Source: Cinclus cinclus
Lineage: Eukaryota > Chordata > Aves > Passeriformes > Cinclidae
Direction: 5' to 3'
Assembly: GCF_963662255.1 (NCBI RefSeq)
Contig: NC_085073.1
Span: 2,294,001 to 2,358,000, forward strand
DNA length: 64,000 nucleotides
The translations under genes and the position numbers were made by a program. Position 1 is the first letter of the stretch, and each line of letters opens with the position of its first letter. Shown in pieces: positions 11,408-21,982 of this stretch. Under the pieces are notes generated by a model. It saw nothing but the letters and a program-made list of their open reading frames with translations, did no database searches and had not been told where the DNA came from.

Positions 11408-12075
11408 TTGCCTCTGCTACAGGAAGACTGAGCAGGGTTTGTCAGGAATGTGCCCAGATTCAGGAATGGGGGTGGCTGTGCAGCCAGGCTCAGCCCTCCC
11501 ACCCTGAGGAGCTCCCAAAAAGCTCTGGATTGCCAGCATCAGGGTGTGAGGGACACTGTGAAGGCCAGGTTTTTCCTTTTCTCTGTTTCTTGCTGTGTTT
11601 CTGTCACTGCAGTTTCCAGGATGTTCCAGCTGGGAAGGTGTTGCTCACCTGCCCTGGAGCAGCTCATTCTCCCATTCTCCTGTGCAGTCCCAGTGGTCCC
11701 TTTGTGTTGTCTGCTTGTGAATGAGCCCCAACTGTCTCGTGCCCACAGGAGAGGGACAGGGCTCCTGGCTGGATGCTTTCCTGACAGAAACTCCCTGGCT
11801 TTTTTTGCTCCCCGCGCTGGTTCCGTGGCATGAGCTGCTCGTGTCTCTGCAGGCCCTTGGCACACCCTGTGCTCACCGCTGGAGATTTGCCTTGAAATAA
11901 AATCAAAACTCCTTTCTTTCCCACTCTCCTGCACAAGAGGGTGGTTCAATTCTCCAGCCAAATGTCTGAACAACTTGTGAGTTCTCTAAGTGTGTGAAAT
12001 CACCACAAAATTAGATTGGGGGGAGGTGGGGGGTGGAGGGGTGCCATGGGGCCAAGAGGAAATGGAGGCTTCCAG

Positions 12076-12138
12076 GGTGATTTTATCTTCCTCAGGGGTG
12101 GTATCCTCTCAAGGGGTGATTTTATCTTCTCCAGGGGC
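12076..12138. repeat. Imperfect tandem duplication, 39-bp period
   Basis: GGTGATTTTATCTTC followed by a CAGGGG tail occurs at 12076-12099 and again at 12115-12138. Confidence 0.8.
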
Positions 12139-12970
12139 AGGACATGTGTCAGAGCACCTCAACACCCTCCTGAGCCAGGTCACAGCACAGGAACAGGATG
12201 GGAGCAGCTGGAATTCACAGTTCAGAATTTTCCTGATGCTCTAAAATCAACGCTTTTTGTAGGAGCAAACACCCATAGGTAAAAGTCCTCCAGCCAAACA
12301 CTGTGGGGAGAGCTTTTCCCTGGAACATTTCTGTGACAGGAGAGAGAACCAACTCAAGCAGTTGGAAATGCTGAAATGGGTACTTGGAGCGATGCTGGAG
12401 ACCTGATTGTCCCCCAGACCCACACAAACTCATTTGCCTGTTGCCTGAAAATACTTTTGGGGTGCATCTGCTCCATGCTGTGGTGAAGATGTGACCTGCA
12501 GGGTTGTGCAGGGGCATCCCCTTCCTCCAGCCTTACCCTGAAAGCCTCAAACTTGGGCATTGAGAAGAAAAGGGTGCGAAATTATCCTCTGGCTGTGCCC
12601 TCCTTTGCTGAGGGAATACAGGGATGGAGTATTTGTCCCTAGGTGATCAATCAGAAGAAAATGTAAGGCTTTATGAGGTGGCAGTGGGTCTGTGTCCCTG
12701 CTCAGTTCCTGTCCCAGCAGATCCCACAATCCTGGAGCTCTGTTCCCTGCAAAACAGTGGAATGGCTGTACCTCTGTTTTCCTCAGAGTGGCTTTGCTCG
12801 GGGCTGATGTCCCCAAAAAGGTGACAATGCCTCTAAAATCCCACCCCGACTTCCCTCTGTTCTCATTGGACGGGGTGCCACAGCTGTGCCCCCTCTGCAG
12901 GACCGCCAGTCCGCATCTCGAGGTTGCCACAGAGGGTCTGGAGTGCGGAGGGATGTGGGGATGAGGGAAC

Positions 12971-13066
12971 TGTGCCCCAAAAAGGGGCTGTACCCCAAAA
13001 CAGGGGCTGGATCCCGAAACAGGGGCCGTACCCCAGAACGGGGCTGATCCCCAAAACAGGGATGTA
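12971..13066. repeat. Array of short CCCC-N-GGGG inverted repeats
   Basis: A degenerate tandem array of about 17-21 bp units. Each has a C-run, an A-rich 5-6 base loop and a G-run: CCCCAAAAAGGGG, CCCCAAAACAGGGG, CCCGAAACAGGGG, CCCCAGAACGGGG and CCCCAAAACAGGG. A further related unit sits at 13143-13168 (CCCCAAAACAGG then GTACTCC), beyond a C18 run at 13119-13136. It abuts the CSNK1G2 CpG island. Confidence 0.85.
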
Positions 13067-13118
13067 CTCCGGTGCGGAGTTTTATTAAGGCCTGTCCCCT
13101 GTAACTGGGTCGATGCCG

Positions 13119-13136
13119 CCCCCCCCCCCCCCCCCC
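13119..13136. repeat. Poly-C run (18 C)
   Basis: An uninterrupted C18 tract between two units of the inverted-repeat array. Confidence 0.95.
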
Positions 13137-13346
13137 ATGCTGGTCCCCAAAACAGGCCCGTACTCCACCCGGAGAATGGTGGCATCCAAGTCGCGGCGAA
13201 CCACATCGGAGCCACATCCATCAGTGGGCTGGGGCCCTACAGGGCACCCTACAGCGCGGCCCGTTCCCTGTGTGAGAGCTGCGCCCCCCATCCCTGCAGG
13301 GCGCCCTGTCGCGACAGCGGCGCCGGGCAGCGCGGGGTTAACCGGA

Positions 13347-13386
13347 GCTGCCGTAAAGCGCGCAGCGCTGCCGCAAAGTCGCGCCG
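13347..13386. repeat. 20-bp tandem duplication in the CpG island
   Basis: GCTGCCGTAAAGCGCGCAGC (13347-13366) is followed directly by a related 20-mer, GCTGCCGCAAAGTCGCGCCG (13367-13386). Confidence 0.85.
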
Positions 13387-13545
13387 CCGCCTGCCGGCCG
13401 CTATTCCCGAACGCGCCCTACGCCAGCGCCGCCGCGCCGCCACCCTCGCGGCCGCTGCGCTTGCGCCGCGCTCCGCCCCGCGGCCCGTATTCTCGAAGCG
13501 CGGTTGCGCCGCTGTCGCGCGGGCGCGCACGGGCGCGGCACGGTT

Positions 13546-13590
13546 CGTACGCCGTTGGCGCAGCGCGGGCCGTACGCCGTTGGCGCAGCG
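13546..13590. repeat. Exact 20-bp direct repeat with 25-bp period in the CpG island
   Basis: CGTACGCCGTTGGCGCAGCG occurs identically at 13546-13565 and 13571-13590, just upstream of the first-exon uORF. Confidence 0.92.
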
Positions 13591-13687
13591 GCGGAGGGGA
13601 GGCGAGCGGGGCCGGGCCGGGGGCGCCGCCATGGGGGAGCGGCCGCGGGGCAGCGGCGCCGCCGCCCGGCGCTGAGGGACCGCCGAG
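13591..13687 (+). other. CSNK1G2: Probable CSNK1G2 exon 1 (5' UTR), 3' part
   Basis: The end of the probable first exon: the donor is GAG|GTAACACC at 13687/13688. The 5' end is unknown, so the start given is only the end of the upstream repeat. It contains a short ORF at 13631-13675 with an optimal start context. The next exon of the gene is taken to begin at 39668. Confidence 0.6.
13631..13675 (+). CDS. Upstream ORF in CSNK1G2 5' UTR (14 codons plus stop)
   Basis: The ATG sits in GCCGCCATGG, a textbook optimal Kozak context, and opens a 14-codon frame (MGERPRGSGAAARR) closed by TGA at 13673-13675, 12 bases before the presumed donor. If the transcript starts upstream of 13625 this uORF would be translated and should reduce initiation at the main start in exon 2. 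The peptide itself is arginine/glycine-rich and not recognised. Confidence 0.5.
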   Translation: MGERPRGSGAAARR

Positions 13688-16600
13688 GTAACACCAGGGG
13701 AGCACCGGGGGACGGCGGGGTCCCTGTGGCCTCGGCTCCGTACGGCCGGCACCGGGGAGGGTCGGCCGGGCCGGGCGGCGCCGCGGGCGGGGGCGGCGGG
13801 GCCGGGGCGGTGGCGGCGGGGGTTGAACGCCGGGAGGGGCCCGGAGACAAGAGGGGGCTGTGGGGGTCGCAGAGGTGCCGGGAGTGGCCCCGGCTTGGCC
13901 TGGGAGGTGGCCGGATGGTGGGGCTGAAGGAGGGTCGGTCTGGGCCGGGGGGCAGTGGGGGCCTGTGGGGGTCAGGCTGGGATCGGGGGGTGGGGGAGGC
14001 GTTGGGGTCAGACTGGGCCGGTCTCTGAGGGCCCAGGGCCGCCTCTCCCCGTCCCCTCCCGACCGTGGCCGTTTTGTGGCCCCGGGGAAGGGGTGCGAAC
14101 TCCCCGGTGCCCCGAGGCCGAGTGGGTAGCAGGGATGGGGTCGGATCCTCCCCGCGTGTCCCCTCGGCCCGCACCCTGCCCCGGCCTGCCTGAGCCTCGC
14201 AGGATGTTGGCTCCATTGTATGTGGCTTTCCTCTCTCCAGAGGGGTAGGGAAATGTTTATTTGGGGAAAGGACTGTGCTGAACCTGGTATTTAAAACGGC
14301 TTTGTTTTTTTCTTCAGCGAAGCGGGTGAGGATGAATGTGAGAAAAGGGAAAAGTGCCCTCCCCCTCCTGCCCCCAGCAGACAGGAGCCGACTTGAGCTG
14401 TCCTGAGGTTTGCAAATGAGGAGCAGCTCTGCCGGGGAGGCCTGTGGCTCCTGTCGCTGGCTGGCAGGAGGGAGCTGAGCCAGGAGCTGAGTCTGGATCT
14501 CGGGGAGCAAACAACGGGAAGTTGTGGGGATGGTCAGGAAGGTGCCTTTTGTTTTGTGCACTGGGCAGCATGAAGACTTGCCGTGTTTGGTGTATTTTGA
14601 ATGTTGAAAAGCAAAGTTTCACAAACCCCTTTTGAGTTGCCGTGATATCAGTCTGTTCTAAACAGTTCGTGTTAGCCTGGACCCGGGTTGAAAGGTGTGT
14701 AAAACCTTTGGAAGTTGCCTCCTTAACTAGCCCATTTGTTTTCTTTCCACACAACAAGTGGTTGGAGGTGTGGAAGTGCATTCTGAGGAGTGTGTGAGTT
14801 TATCTGCCAGCCAGGTTGCCCTGCCACACACAGTGTGCCCCCATCTCCCCATGGCCAGCATGCAGGTTTAAAAATTGGGCCTTATATAACAGATTGGAGC
14901 AAACGTTTGGTGTTTGCCAGTGGTCTGACAAAGAATTGCTGCAAATTAGGGCAGGAGGCCTCCATGGGGAGCCTTTACTGTGGCGGGATAGGCTTGGCTG
15001 CTGTGAGGAACTTGCCAAAGATTTGTTGGTTTTGTTTTAATTTGGTACATTACAGATAGGGACGTTGTTTGGTCAGTGTTTTATCACTCCTGAGCAGCTC
15101 TGGGGTGCTGGGAGGGTTGTGGTGCTGGCTGGTCCAACACCAGCATGCTCAAGTCTGTAGGAACATGAGAGCTGGGGAGCCCCCAGCCCTCTAGGGGTTG
15201 TCCCTCAGCCTGGAGAGATGACTGCCCTCTTGTGCCTTAGGGTTTGATCTCCACCTCGTTAGCTGACAGCTCTTTGAGGCCTTATAAATCACTTAAAAAT
15301 CACTTGTGTAGTTCCTTTGCCAAAAGAGCAGCTGCTCTGCTTTGCCCCTGCATCCACGGGGTGCAGCTGGTGGTGGGTTGCAGGGCAGACCTTGTGTCCA
15401 GCAGCTTCTGTGGGCACGCTGGATGGAGCTGTGTGCTCTGCCCTTGCAGTGTGGTGTGTGCTGCTTGCTCTTGGTGCAGCTCCTGAGAGGAGGAAGCGAG
15501 CCCTGGCAGCTCAGCAGGTTCCTGGGTGCTGCTCTCCGGAGCAGCTTCGCAGTGCCCCTTGTTTTGTATTCCATGTCAGAGCTCCTGTGCAGCCCGGGTG
15601 TTGTCAAAACTGTTAATACCGGAGTGACTCAGCGGATCAATGGGAATGACATGAGGGTTGTGCTCATGGACAATCAGTATTTCCCACCCCCCTCCAGCCC
15701 CTCTGGGTTGGAAGACACAATGTCTGAGAGCAGCTGCCAATAAACATCTTTGCTGGGCTCAGGCCTGGCTATGCTCTGGTCTCCCCCTGCCCACCCCCCT
15801 CCCCGTGGTTTTCCTAGCTAGGAAACTAGCTCTCTTCCTGGGATGAGCTGTGCTGGAGCAGCACTCCTGTGCTCGGCTGGTCCCTCCAGGTGAGTGCCTG
15901 CCCCTTGATCTGGGGTACTGCTGCAAGGCCCAGGCCCTGTGCAAGCCAGGGTGGGTAGGAAGCTGTTTATCTCTGCCTTCAGACAGGAACTGCAGCTCCG
16001 CAGGCATTAAAGGCTTGGTGGGAGGGGTGAGGGAAGCCTCGGGTGAGCAGCAACTCCTGATGTGCTGTTGTGGGGTGTGCAGGAGAGCTGCAGCTCCTGT
16101 GCTGGGGAGGAGATCCTCCCCTAGTGCAGGGCCAGGCACTGTGGGGTTGATACCAGAGGACAGTGGCCTGGTTTGCCCTGTGCTACTCCTGTGACTTCCT
16201 GCTGCAGTTTGAGGAGTCAAACCCTCTTCCCTTGTAGTGCTGCTGAGCAGGGACAGACTTGGGTGTCAACACAGGAGCTTCCTTCATGTGTTTGCCACCG
16301 CTTTTTGCTGAGAGGCTGTGGGAACAGCTCTGCCCACAGCCCTGTAATTGGGCTCTGACTGGACAGACGTGGCTCCTTGTGGGTGCAGTGAGAAACTGTG
16401 AACCCGAGCCTCCTTCCTTGGCCCAGACTTGATGTGACCTGGAGTCTGCTTCAGTCCAGCTGTACCCTGTGAGCTGGGAGGGTAGGGAGGGAGAGCAGGT
16501 CCCAGCAGCTCTGGCCTTCTGCTGGAGAACAAGTCATCTTCCTGTTAGAAAAACTGTGTGAATAGGTTTGGAGTTTAATGAGAGGCTGTTTCTACTTCCT

Positions 16601-16896
16601 GCTGGCAGTTGGTATCTCTGGTAGATTTTGTTGCTGTACAGGAGCAGCGGATTTGGTTGTGAGGGAGTTGAAAAGGTGATTTTCTGCTGGGGAAGCTGAG
16701 TGTGGAGCATCAGAGTCCTCTGTCAGGCTCCCCGATTCACACCAGCTGCCCTCTTCCTCCTGAAGAATTCTAAGTTCCTGCCCAGACTGTAGCCCCACAA
16801 CCTTTCCTGTGGGAAGCCCCTCCCTTGTGTGTTACATTCATGCATTATTTCTAACAACTGTCTTTGTAAAAGCAGTCTGTGCATCAGGAACTGGAG

Positions 16897-17155
16897 TGAC
16901 AGGACAAGGAGGAAAGGCTTCCCCCTGACACAGGGCAGAGTTCAATGGATATTGGGAAGAAATTGTGACAGTGGTGAGGCCCTGGCACAGGTTGCCTGGA
17001 GCAGCTGTGGCTGTCCTGTCCCTGGAAGTTCCAAGGCCAGGTTGGATCAAGGGAACACCCTGGACTAGTGCAAAGTATCCCTGCCCATGGCAGGGGGTGG
17101 AACTGGGCTAGCTCTAAGGTCCCTTCCAACCCAAAACATTCTGTGATTCCATTCT
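16897..17155 (+). mobile_element. CR1 LINE 3'-end fragment
   Basis: Sense CR1: GACAGGACAAGGAGGAAAGG, TCAATGGATATTGGGAAGAA, GGCACAGGTTGCCTGGAGCA, CCCTGCCCATGGCAGGG, GGTCCCTTCCAACCCAAAAC and a TTCTGTGATTCCATTCTG terminus. Confidence 0.92.
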
Positions 17156-20100
17156 GAGCTGTTCCAGCACACCCCTGCTTAGTCTGTCCTACCCTACCAG
17201 GTTCATGGGTGCCACCTGTGGTGCTCAGAGCTGTGACCCCCTGCTCACAGGTCACCCCAGCCTGGTGGAGGCAGGAGGGAGGGTGGTGCAGTGGCTGTAA
17301 AACCACAGGACTTCTCTCTGCCTTCCACTTGCAGCAGATCAGCACCCACAATGAGCCCTGTGTGGTGTGGGAAATGGCTCTTCAGGTAGGTTGAAACTTA
17401 TAGGTAAGGCTTTGCAGGGTGTTTCAAAATGCTACATGGAGCAAGAAGTCTCTGGTTTCATCTACCACCCACAGTAAGGAGAGTTTGCTCCTGCAGTAGA
17501 GGAATTAAGTTAGTTCTCTAAGGGCTTCAGATTGGCTTCTTTGGCTCCACCGAGATGGTGGATAGGAGTTTACCGTGTCTCCAGGAGTATCTTCCAGTGC
17601 CTATGGAGTCTGTGTTCTGCTGGGAGGTTGGTGGCAGTGGCTTTTCCAAGCACTGCCCTGCTGACACCTGCCTTCCCTGCTGCATCAGCCCCCCGGCACT
17701 TGCAATGTCACAGCAGAAACATCCTCACTCATAGGAAACAGGGCTTGCCTTGTGGTGGCAGTGAAACGAGGTGCTCTCACAGTCCCATCTGTGAAAGACT
17801 TGCACTGAGATGGTGACATGGGGGAAGCCCAAAGTCCTGTCCCGTGAGGTCCAGCTGAGCTGACCCCAGCCTGGGGAGGGGTCCCTGTGCCACCGGCCGA
17901 GATCTCGGCTTCCCGCTGGTGTGAGCCATGAGGCAGCAGAAACACATCCACTGGTATCTGGGGACCGTGCTCTGAAAGAGCTGGGCAGTACTGTGTGTTG
18001 TTTGGTGTCTGCAGGGCAGGGGTGGCAGTAAGTTGAATGTGAGTAGGATTTGGGATGAGCCAAGATGCTGTTGCCTTGGAAATAAGGTGCTCATTGACCT
18101 CCCTGGGTGCTGCAGACACCGGGAGCCTGGAGGAAAGGAGTATTAATTTTTGAATCATTAAGTTTTGCATGTCCACCAAGCAAATAATGTCCTGTAGCCC
18201 TTTGTTAGTTAAGGTTATGTAATGCTTTTTAATGAGGCAGGCCTGGCCTTTGGTTTCCCAGTGGTGAATGAGACAGTTGGCAGGTGATGCATGGATTTGT
18301 CACTCTGAGAGGGATGTTCTTAAGTTAATCAACAGGGGTTAAGGTTGAGCTTGAACTTGGATTTTGTGCAGCTTTCCTTTGGAAGAGCTTTGCAACCCTG
18401 CAGCTGAGCAGTTGTGTGCAGCAGGAGTGGTGCTGGGAGGGGTGTGGGGGTTCCCTGGGAGCACAGCCAAGTCTCTGGGGGTTTATTCATCTTCCCAGTC
18501 TGGGGGCTGCAGAATCTTGCTAAGAGGGGCTGCTTGGGTGTGGGTGGCTGAACGATGGGCTCAAAAAGGTCAGTGGAAATCTAATTTAAACCCGAACAGA
18601 GCTGTGTTTGTGCTACAAAAGCTCCATTCTTGTAGACTCTGTCCTTGCCCAATGTTTTCAGGTAAAAAAAATCTTGCTGCTTTTGAGGTAACACCGAGGT
18701 GCAAACAACACAGCAAAACACCCTTTCTCTTGCCCTTTTTTTAGCAGGGACTGTTGGCAGTGATGAAGTTTATACTCTGCTTGGTTTCCCTGGTTTGATG
18801 CAGGGAGAGGATGGTGCTTTCCAGCAACTTCTGTGCCGTGTGTGTGGGCGAGGGGCAGGCTGAGTCTCTCCTGGAATCCCCTCACCCTCAACTCTGCCAA
18901 TTCCTCTCATCCCAAAGGCGATGCTGGTTTGAGTTGAAGTCTGGCTTTGGTGTTGCCATGTACAGGGAATATTAAGGAAGGACTCGGGGCTGGGAGCAGA
19001 GGTGGGGTCCTGGTGCTGGAAGGGGCTGCTTGGAGCCAGGAGCTGAAGAGCTGCAGTCGGCTCTGGGAGTGCAGGGTCAGTGTGCCGTGGGATGAGGAGG
19101 TGCTGGTGCTGACAGGTACAGGCTAGTCTCTGCCTTGAGCCTTGGGAATTCCTACTCAAACTTGCTGGAGCTTGTTGCTCCATGGTCTCTGGTGGCTGGG
19201 GAGGGAAGAGGAAGTGTTTGGAGCTTTAACATATCCCCCTGAAAACAGTGTGGGTTTAAAACCAGCTGCGAGTCACCCTGGTGGAAGTCTGCCTCATGAG
19301 GGGATCTCACTGAGAGGTTGTCAGAGGCCCCAGCGGATTCCTCAGCTTGAAGTACTATCATAAGTGTCTTGGGAAGGAATTAGAGAGGAATTCCAGCCTA
19401 GCAGACCGTTAGAGCTCTCCATCTCACACAGCAATGGGGGATGTTGCCAGGGAGCAGCTCTCCACTGCTCAGTCCCTCTCCTGCCTCCCAGGTCTGCTCA
19501 GATCAGGCAGAGCTGAGCAGGGTGCTCCTGGTCTTACACAGGAGGGCAAAGGGGAAACTCATTTAACACACCCCAGGCTGAATTTAGCAGCATATAGAAC
19601 AAAGCCTGTGAATGTGAGTTGGTGTGTAGCATGTCTGTGCCATGTGACCTTTGAGAGGGTAATTGTTGAGGTGTTTTCTGGAGGAGCAGTGGGCAGACCC
19701 CTGGTGTTGGAGCAGGCTCTGGTTTGGGGTGGTTTTGGCAGGGGCTCTTTGGGACCTGCCTGCAGATGGAGCAGCCTCTCTGCTTGGGCTTGGATCAACA
19801 GCATCTGGACATCACAGAGCTGCTCTGGGGTGCAACAAACCTGCTCTGCAGGGCTCTGGCTTCAGAGTCATGACAAGAGCTGCTCCCCTTATCCATGTGG
19901 AAAATGCCCATGACGTCCCAGGATCTGAGTGGTGCCAGGCTTCAGGTGTACTGACCTCAGTGAAGGTTTCTTTTTCCTCCTCACCCTTCCCTCTCCCTTT
20001 TATTGTACTGCCATCTCTCTGACTGCTCTCCTACCTTGCTGGGATGTTTTCTCAAAAGAGTCAGCACATCTGTTGGGAGCTGGGCTATCTCCAGAGCAGG

Positions 20101-21119
20101 AACAGCCTGGAGCATCTTCTGCACTGAAGAGCTGGACATGGCTGAATGGAGGGGTAGGCACCTTTGAGAATGCTGGTGGTGCAGCCACAGGCAGGGAGGA
20201 CAAGGTATGCAAATGCTCTGGAGGGCACCCACAGTTCTCAGCAGGTCTTCTCCAGTGTCTCTCTGAGGATATATAATCACAGACCTGGAAATGAGACTGA
20301 GACTGATCCTGTGCCCGGTGCAGAAGATGCACTGCAGCAGCCTTGGCTGGATGACAGCAGACACCTGAGGTGTGAGAACACACGAACAGGGACAGTTCCT
20401 ACTGATGCTTGTGGTCCTGGCAGGGGACTTGCGGGGCCTGAAATCTGACTTCTCCCAGGAGAGGAGTGTAATGCTCAGTGCTTTGCTCCTATTTTTGTTC
20501 AGAGCCAGAAATCAAAGTCCAGAGTCGTGCTTCTCCAGCCAGAATCATTGAAAGGCACTGGCTGTTGTTTTAGGGCCAATATTTAACTTGTGCCTTCCGT
20601 GAGGAATGCCTGTTAGACTCCAAATATTTGCCTTAAGGAAGAAGTTGAGGGAAGAATGTCCAATGCTGGTGAGGAAGCAGGAGGGATTCAGGAAATTAGT
20701 TTAAGGCTGTGCATGGCTAGGTGTGTGTGTGGCACAGCCTGTGTTGCCTCTGGCACAGCTTTGGCAGGTACGAGGCAGCTCTGGCTGAGCCGAGGTGCAG
20801 GAATGGCTGGGAGGAAATGTTTGTGTTCTCCGGTGCTGGAGCACAGGGCGTGTCTGCTCCCTCAGCCCCAGTCCTGTGCTGCCAAGGGGATTTAAAGGCA
20901 TAGGCTGGGAGCTGCTCTCCAGCTAGGGCTGGTGTGGGCAGCCGGGCTGAACTTCACCACAAAAGCAGCTTATCAGAAAAGAAATGCCCTGCTGCTTTTG
21001 CTTTCGCTGTGGTCTGTGGTGGCAAGAGTTCATTAGCTGAGAAATTCTCTGCAGTGGATCTTGCTAGTGGCAGGATTTCCCATTCCCTGGGCTGACTTGA
21101 TAAGGTGCTCATGGCTTCT

Positions 21120-21159
21120 CACCTTTCTGTGTGATCCTTCACCTTTCCGTGTGATCCTT
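21120..21159. repeat. 20-bp tandem duplication
   Basis: CACCTTTCTGTGTGATCCTT at 21120-21139 is repeated with one change at 21140-21159. Confidence 0.9.
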
Positions 21160-21965
21160 CTCAAAGGGTGCCCCAAGCAAACAGGTAAAGCCTGCTGCTG
21201 GTTCAATGCTGAACTTGTCCCACGTTTCTGGGAGAGCAGCTGAACGGGGCTGTGTGCTGGTGTATGTCACAGTTTGGGTCAGGGTATGGTGGCAACTCAG
21301 ACTGCATGTGCTGGTTGTGATGTGTAAGGACACTGGGATTGAGAGGAGCCTGATCCTCTTCCCAGCCTCTCTCTGCAGACGGGGCAGGTTAGGAATTCTG
21401 GGTCTGGCTGGGAAATCTGGGCTTTCTTAGCTCCATGGTAACCCTCTGCCCTGACTTGTCATGCTCTGTGCTGTTGATTGGATGGTTTTGGCTGGGCTTG
21501 ACTGTTTTATGCCTGGATACAGAGAAGACGTGTTTCCTCTTGAAGCAAAACCAAAGACACGCGGCTGTTTGCAAGGGGAAGGCTTTCCTGGGCTCCTGTG
21601 GGCAGAGCTCAGCACAGCTCTGAAAATTTGAGAACTTCGTGCCAGTGTGGCAAAGGGCTTGCAAGCAGCCCTTGGCCCCAGACTGAAGCTGTGCCAAGGA
21701 GAGCCAAGTTCGGCTAGAGCATGGCTCTGGCTCTTAGTCACAGCTTTGGTGCTGGGGAAGCAAAGAGGAGTGAGAGCCCTATCCAGCTTGGAGGATAGTG
21801 GGATGCTGAGCAGCTGTGGGAAGTCTTGGTCCCTTTCCATAATGAGTGTTGATGGGTTTAGGCCCACAAATTGGCTGCCTAATGAATGAGGGAGTCAAGA
21901 GAGCTGTATCCTGTCTGGAGGGGTTGAAAGAGGTGATGTGAACTAGAAACATGAATAATTAACTC

Positions 21966-21982
21966 AAAAAAAAAAAAAAAAA
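21966..21982. repeat. Poly-A run (17 A)
   Basis: An A17 tract in intron 1. No retrotransposed body is recognisable immediately upstream. Confidence 0.9.

Larger units (their letters stand above)
9996..13184. other. Intergenic region SCAMP4 - CSNK1G2
   Basis: About 3.2 kb between the presumed SCAMP4 poly(A) site and the CSNK1G2 CpG island. It holds an antisense CR1 (10489-11010), a G22 run, a 27-bp duplication, a 39-bp-period duplication, and an array of small inverted repeats (12971-13066) with a C18 run just upstream of the island. No gene was recognised. Confidence 0.7.
13185..14170 (+). promoter_or_regulatory. CSNK1G2: CpG-island promoter of CSNK1G2
   Basis: About 1 kb of very GC-rich, CpG-dense sequence, densest at 13240-13860, with no obvious TATA box. 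It holds two short exact or near-exact tandem duplications (13347-13386 and 13546-13590) and a GGCGCAGCG motif repeated in the second. A good donor, GAG|GTAACA at 13687/13688, follows the densest part, which fits a non-coding first exon. CSNK1G2 lies downstream on the same strand with a long first intron, as in human. I cannot fix the transcription start. Some activity in the reverse direction is possible. Confidence 0.8.

Noticed and set aside
11896..11901. Second AATAAA downstream of SCAMP4
   Set aside because: It lies beyond the 9973 signal and a CR1 insertion. Possible as a distal site but not supported by anything else.
12971..13066. CRISPR-like array reading of the repeated units
   Set aside because: Units are degenerate, 17-21 bp and without unique spacers, and this is vertebrate DNA. 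It is a minisatellite of inverted repeats.
13401..14561. 386-codon open frame on the minus strand across the CpG island
   Set aside because: Pro/Arg/Ala-rich low-complexity text with no domain, explained by GC content and lack of stop codons; it lies over the CSNK1G2 promoter and exon 1.
21966..21982. Poly-A run as the tail of a processed pseudogene
   Set aside because: No gene-like body or target-site duplication is visible upstream; treated as a simple homopolymer.
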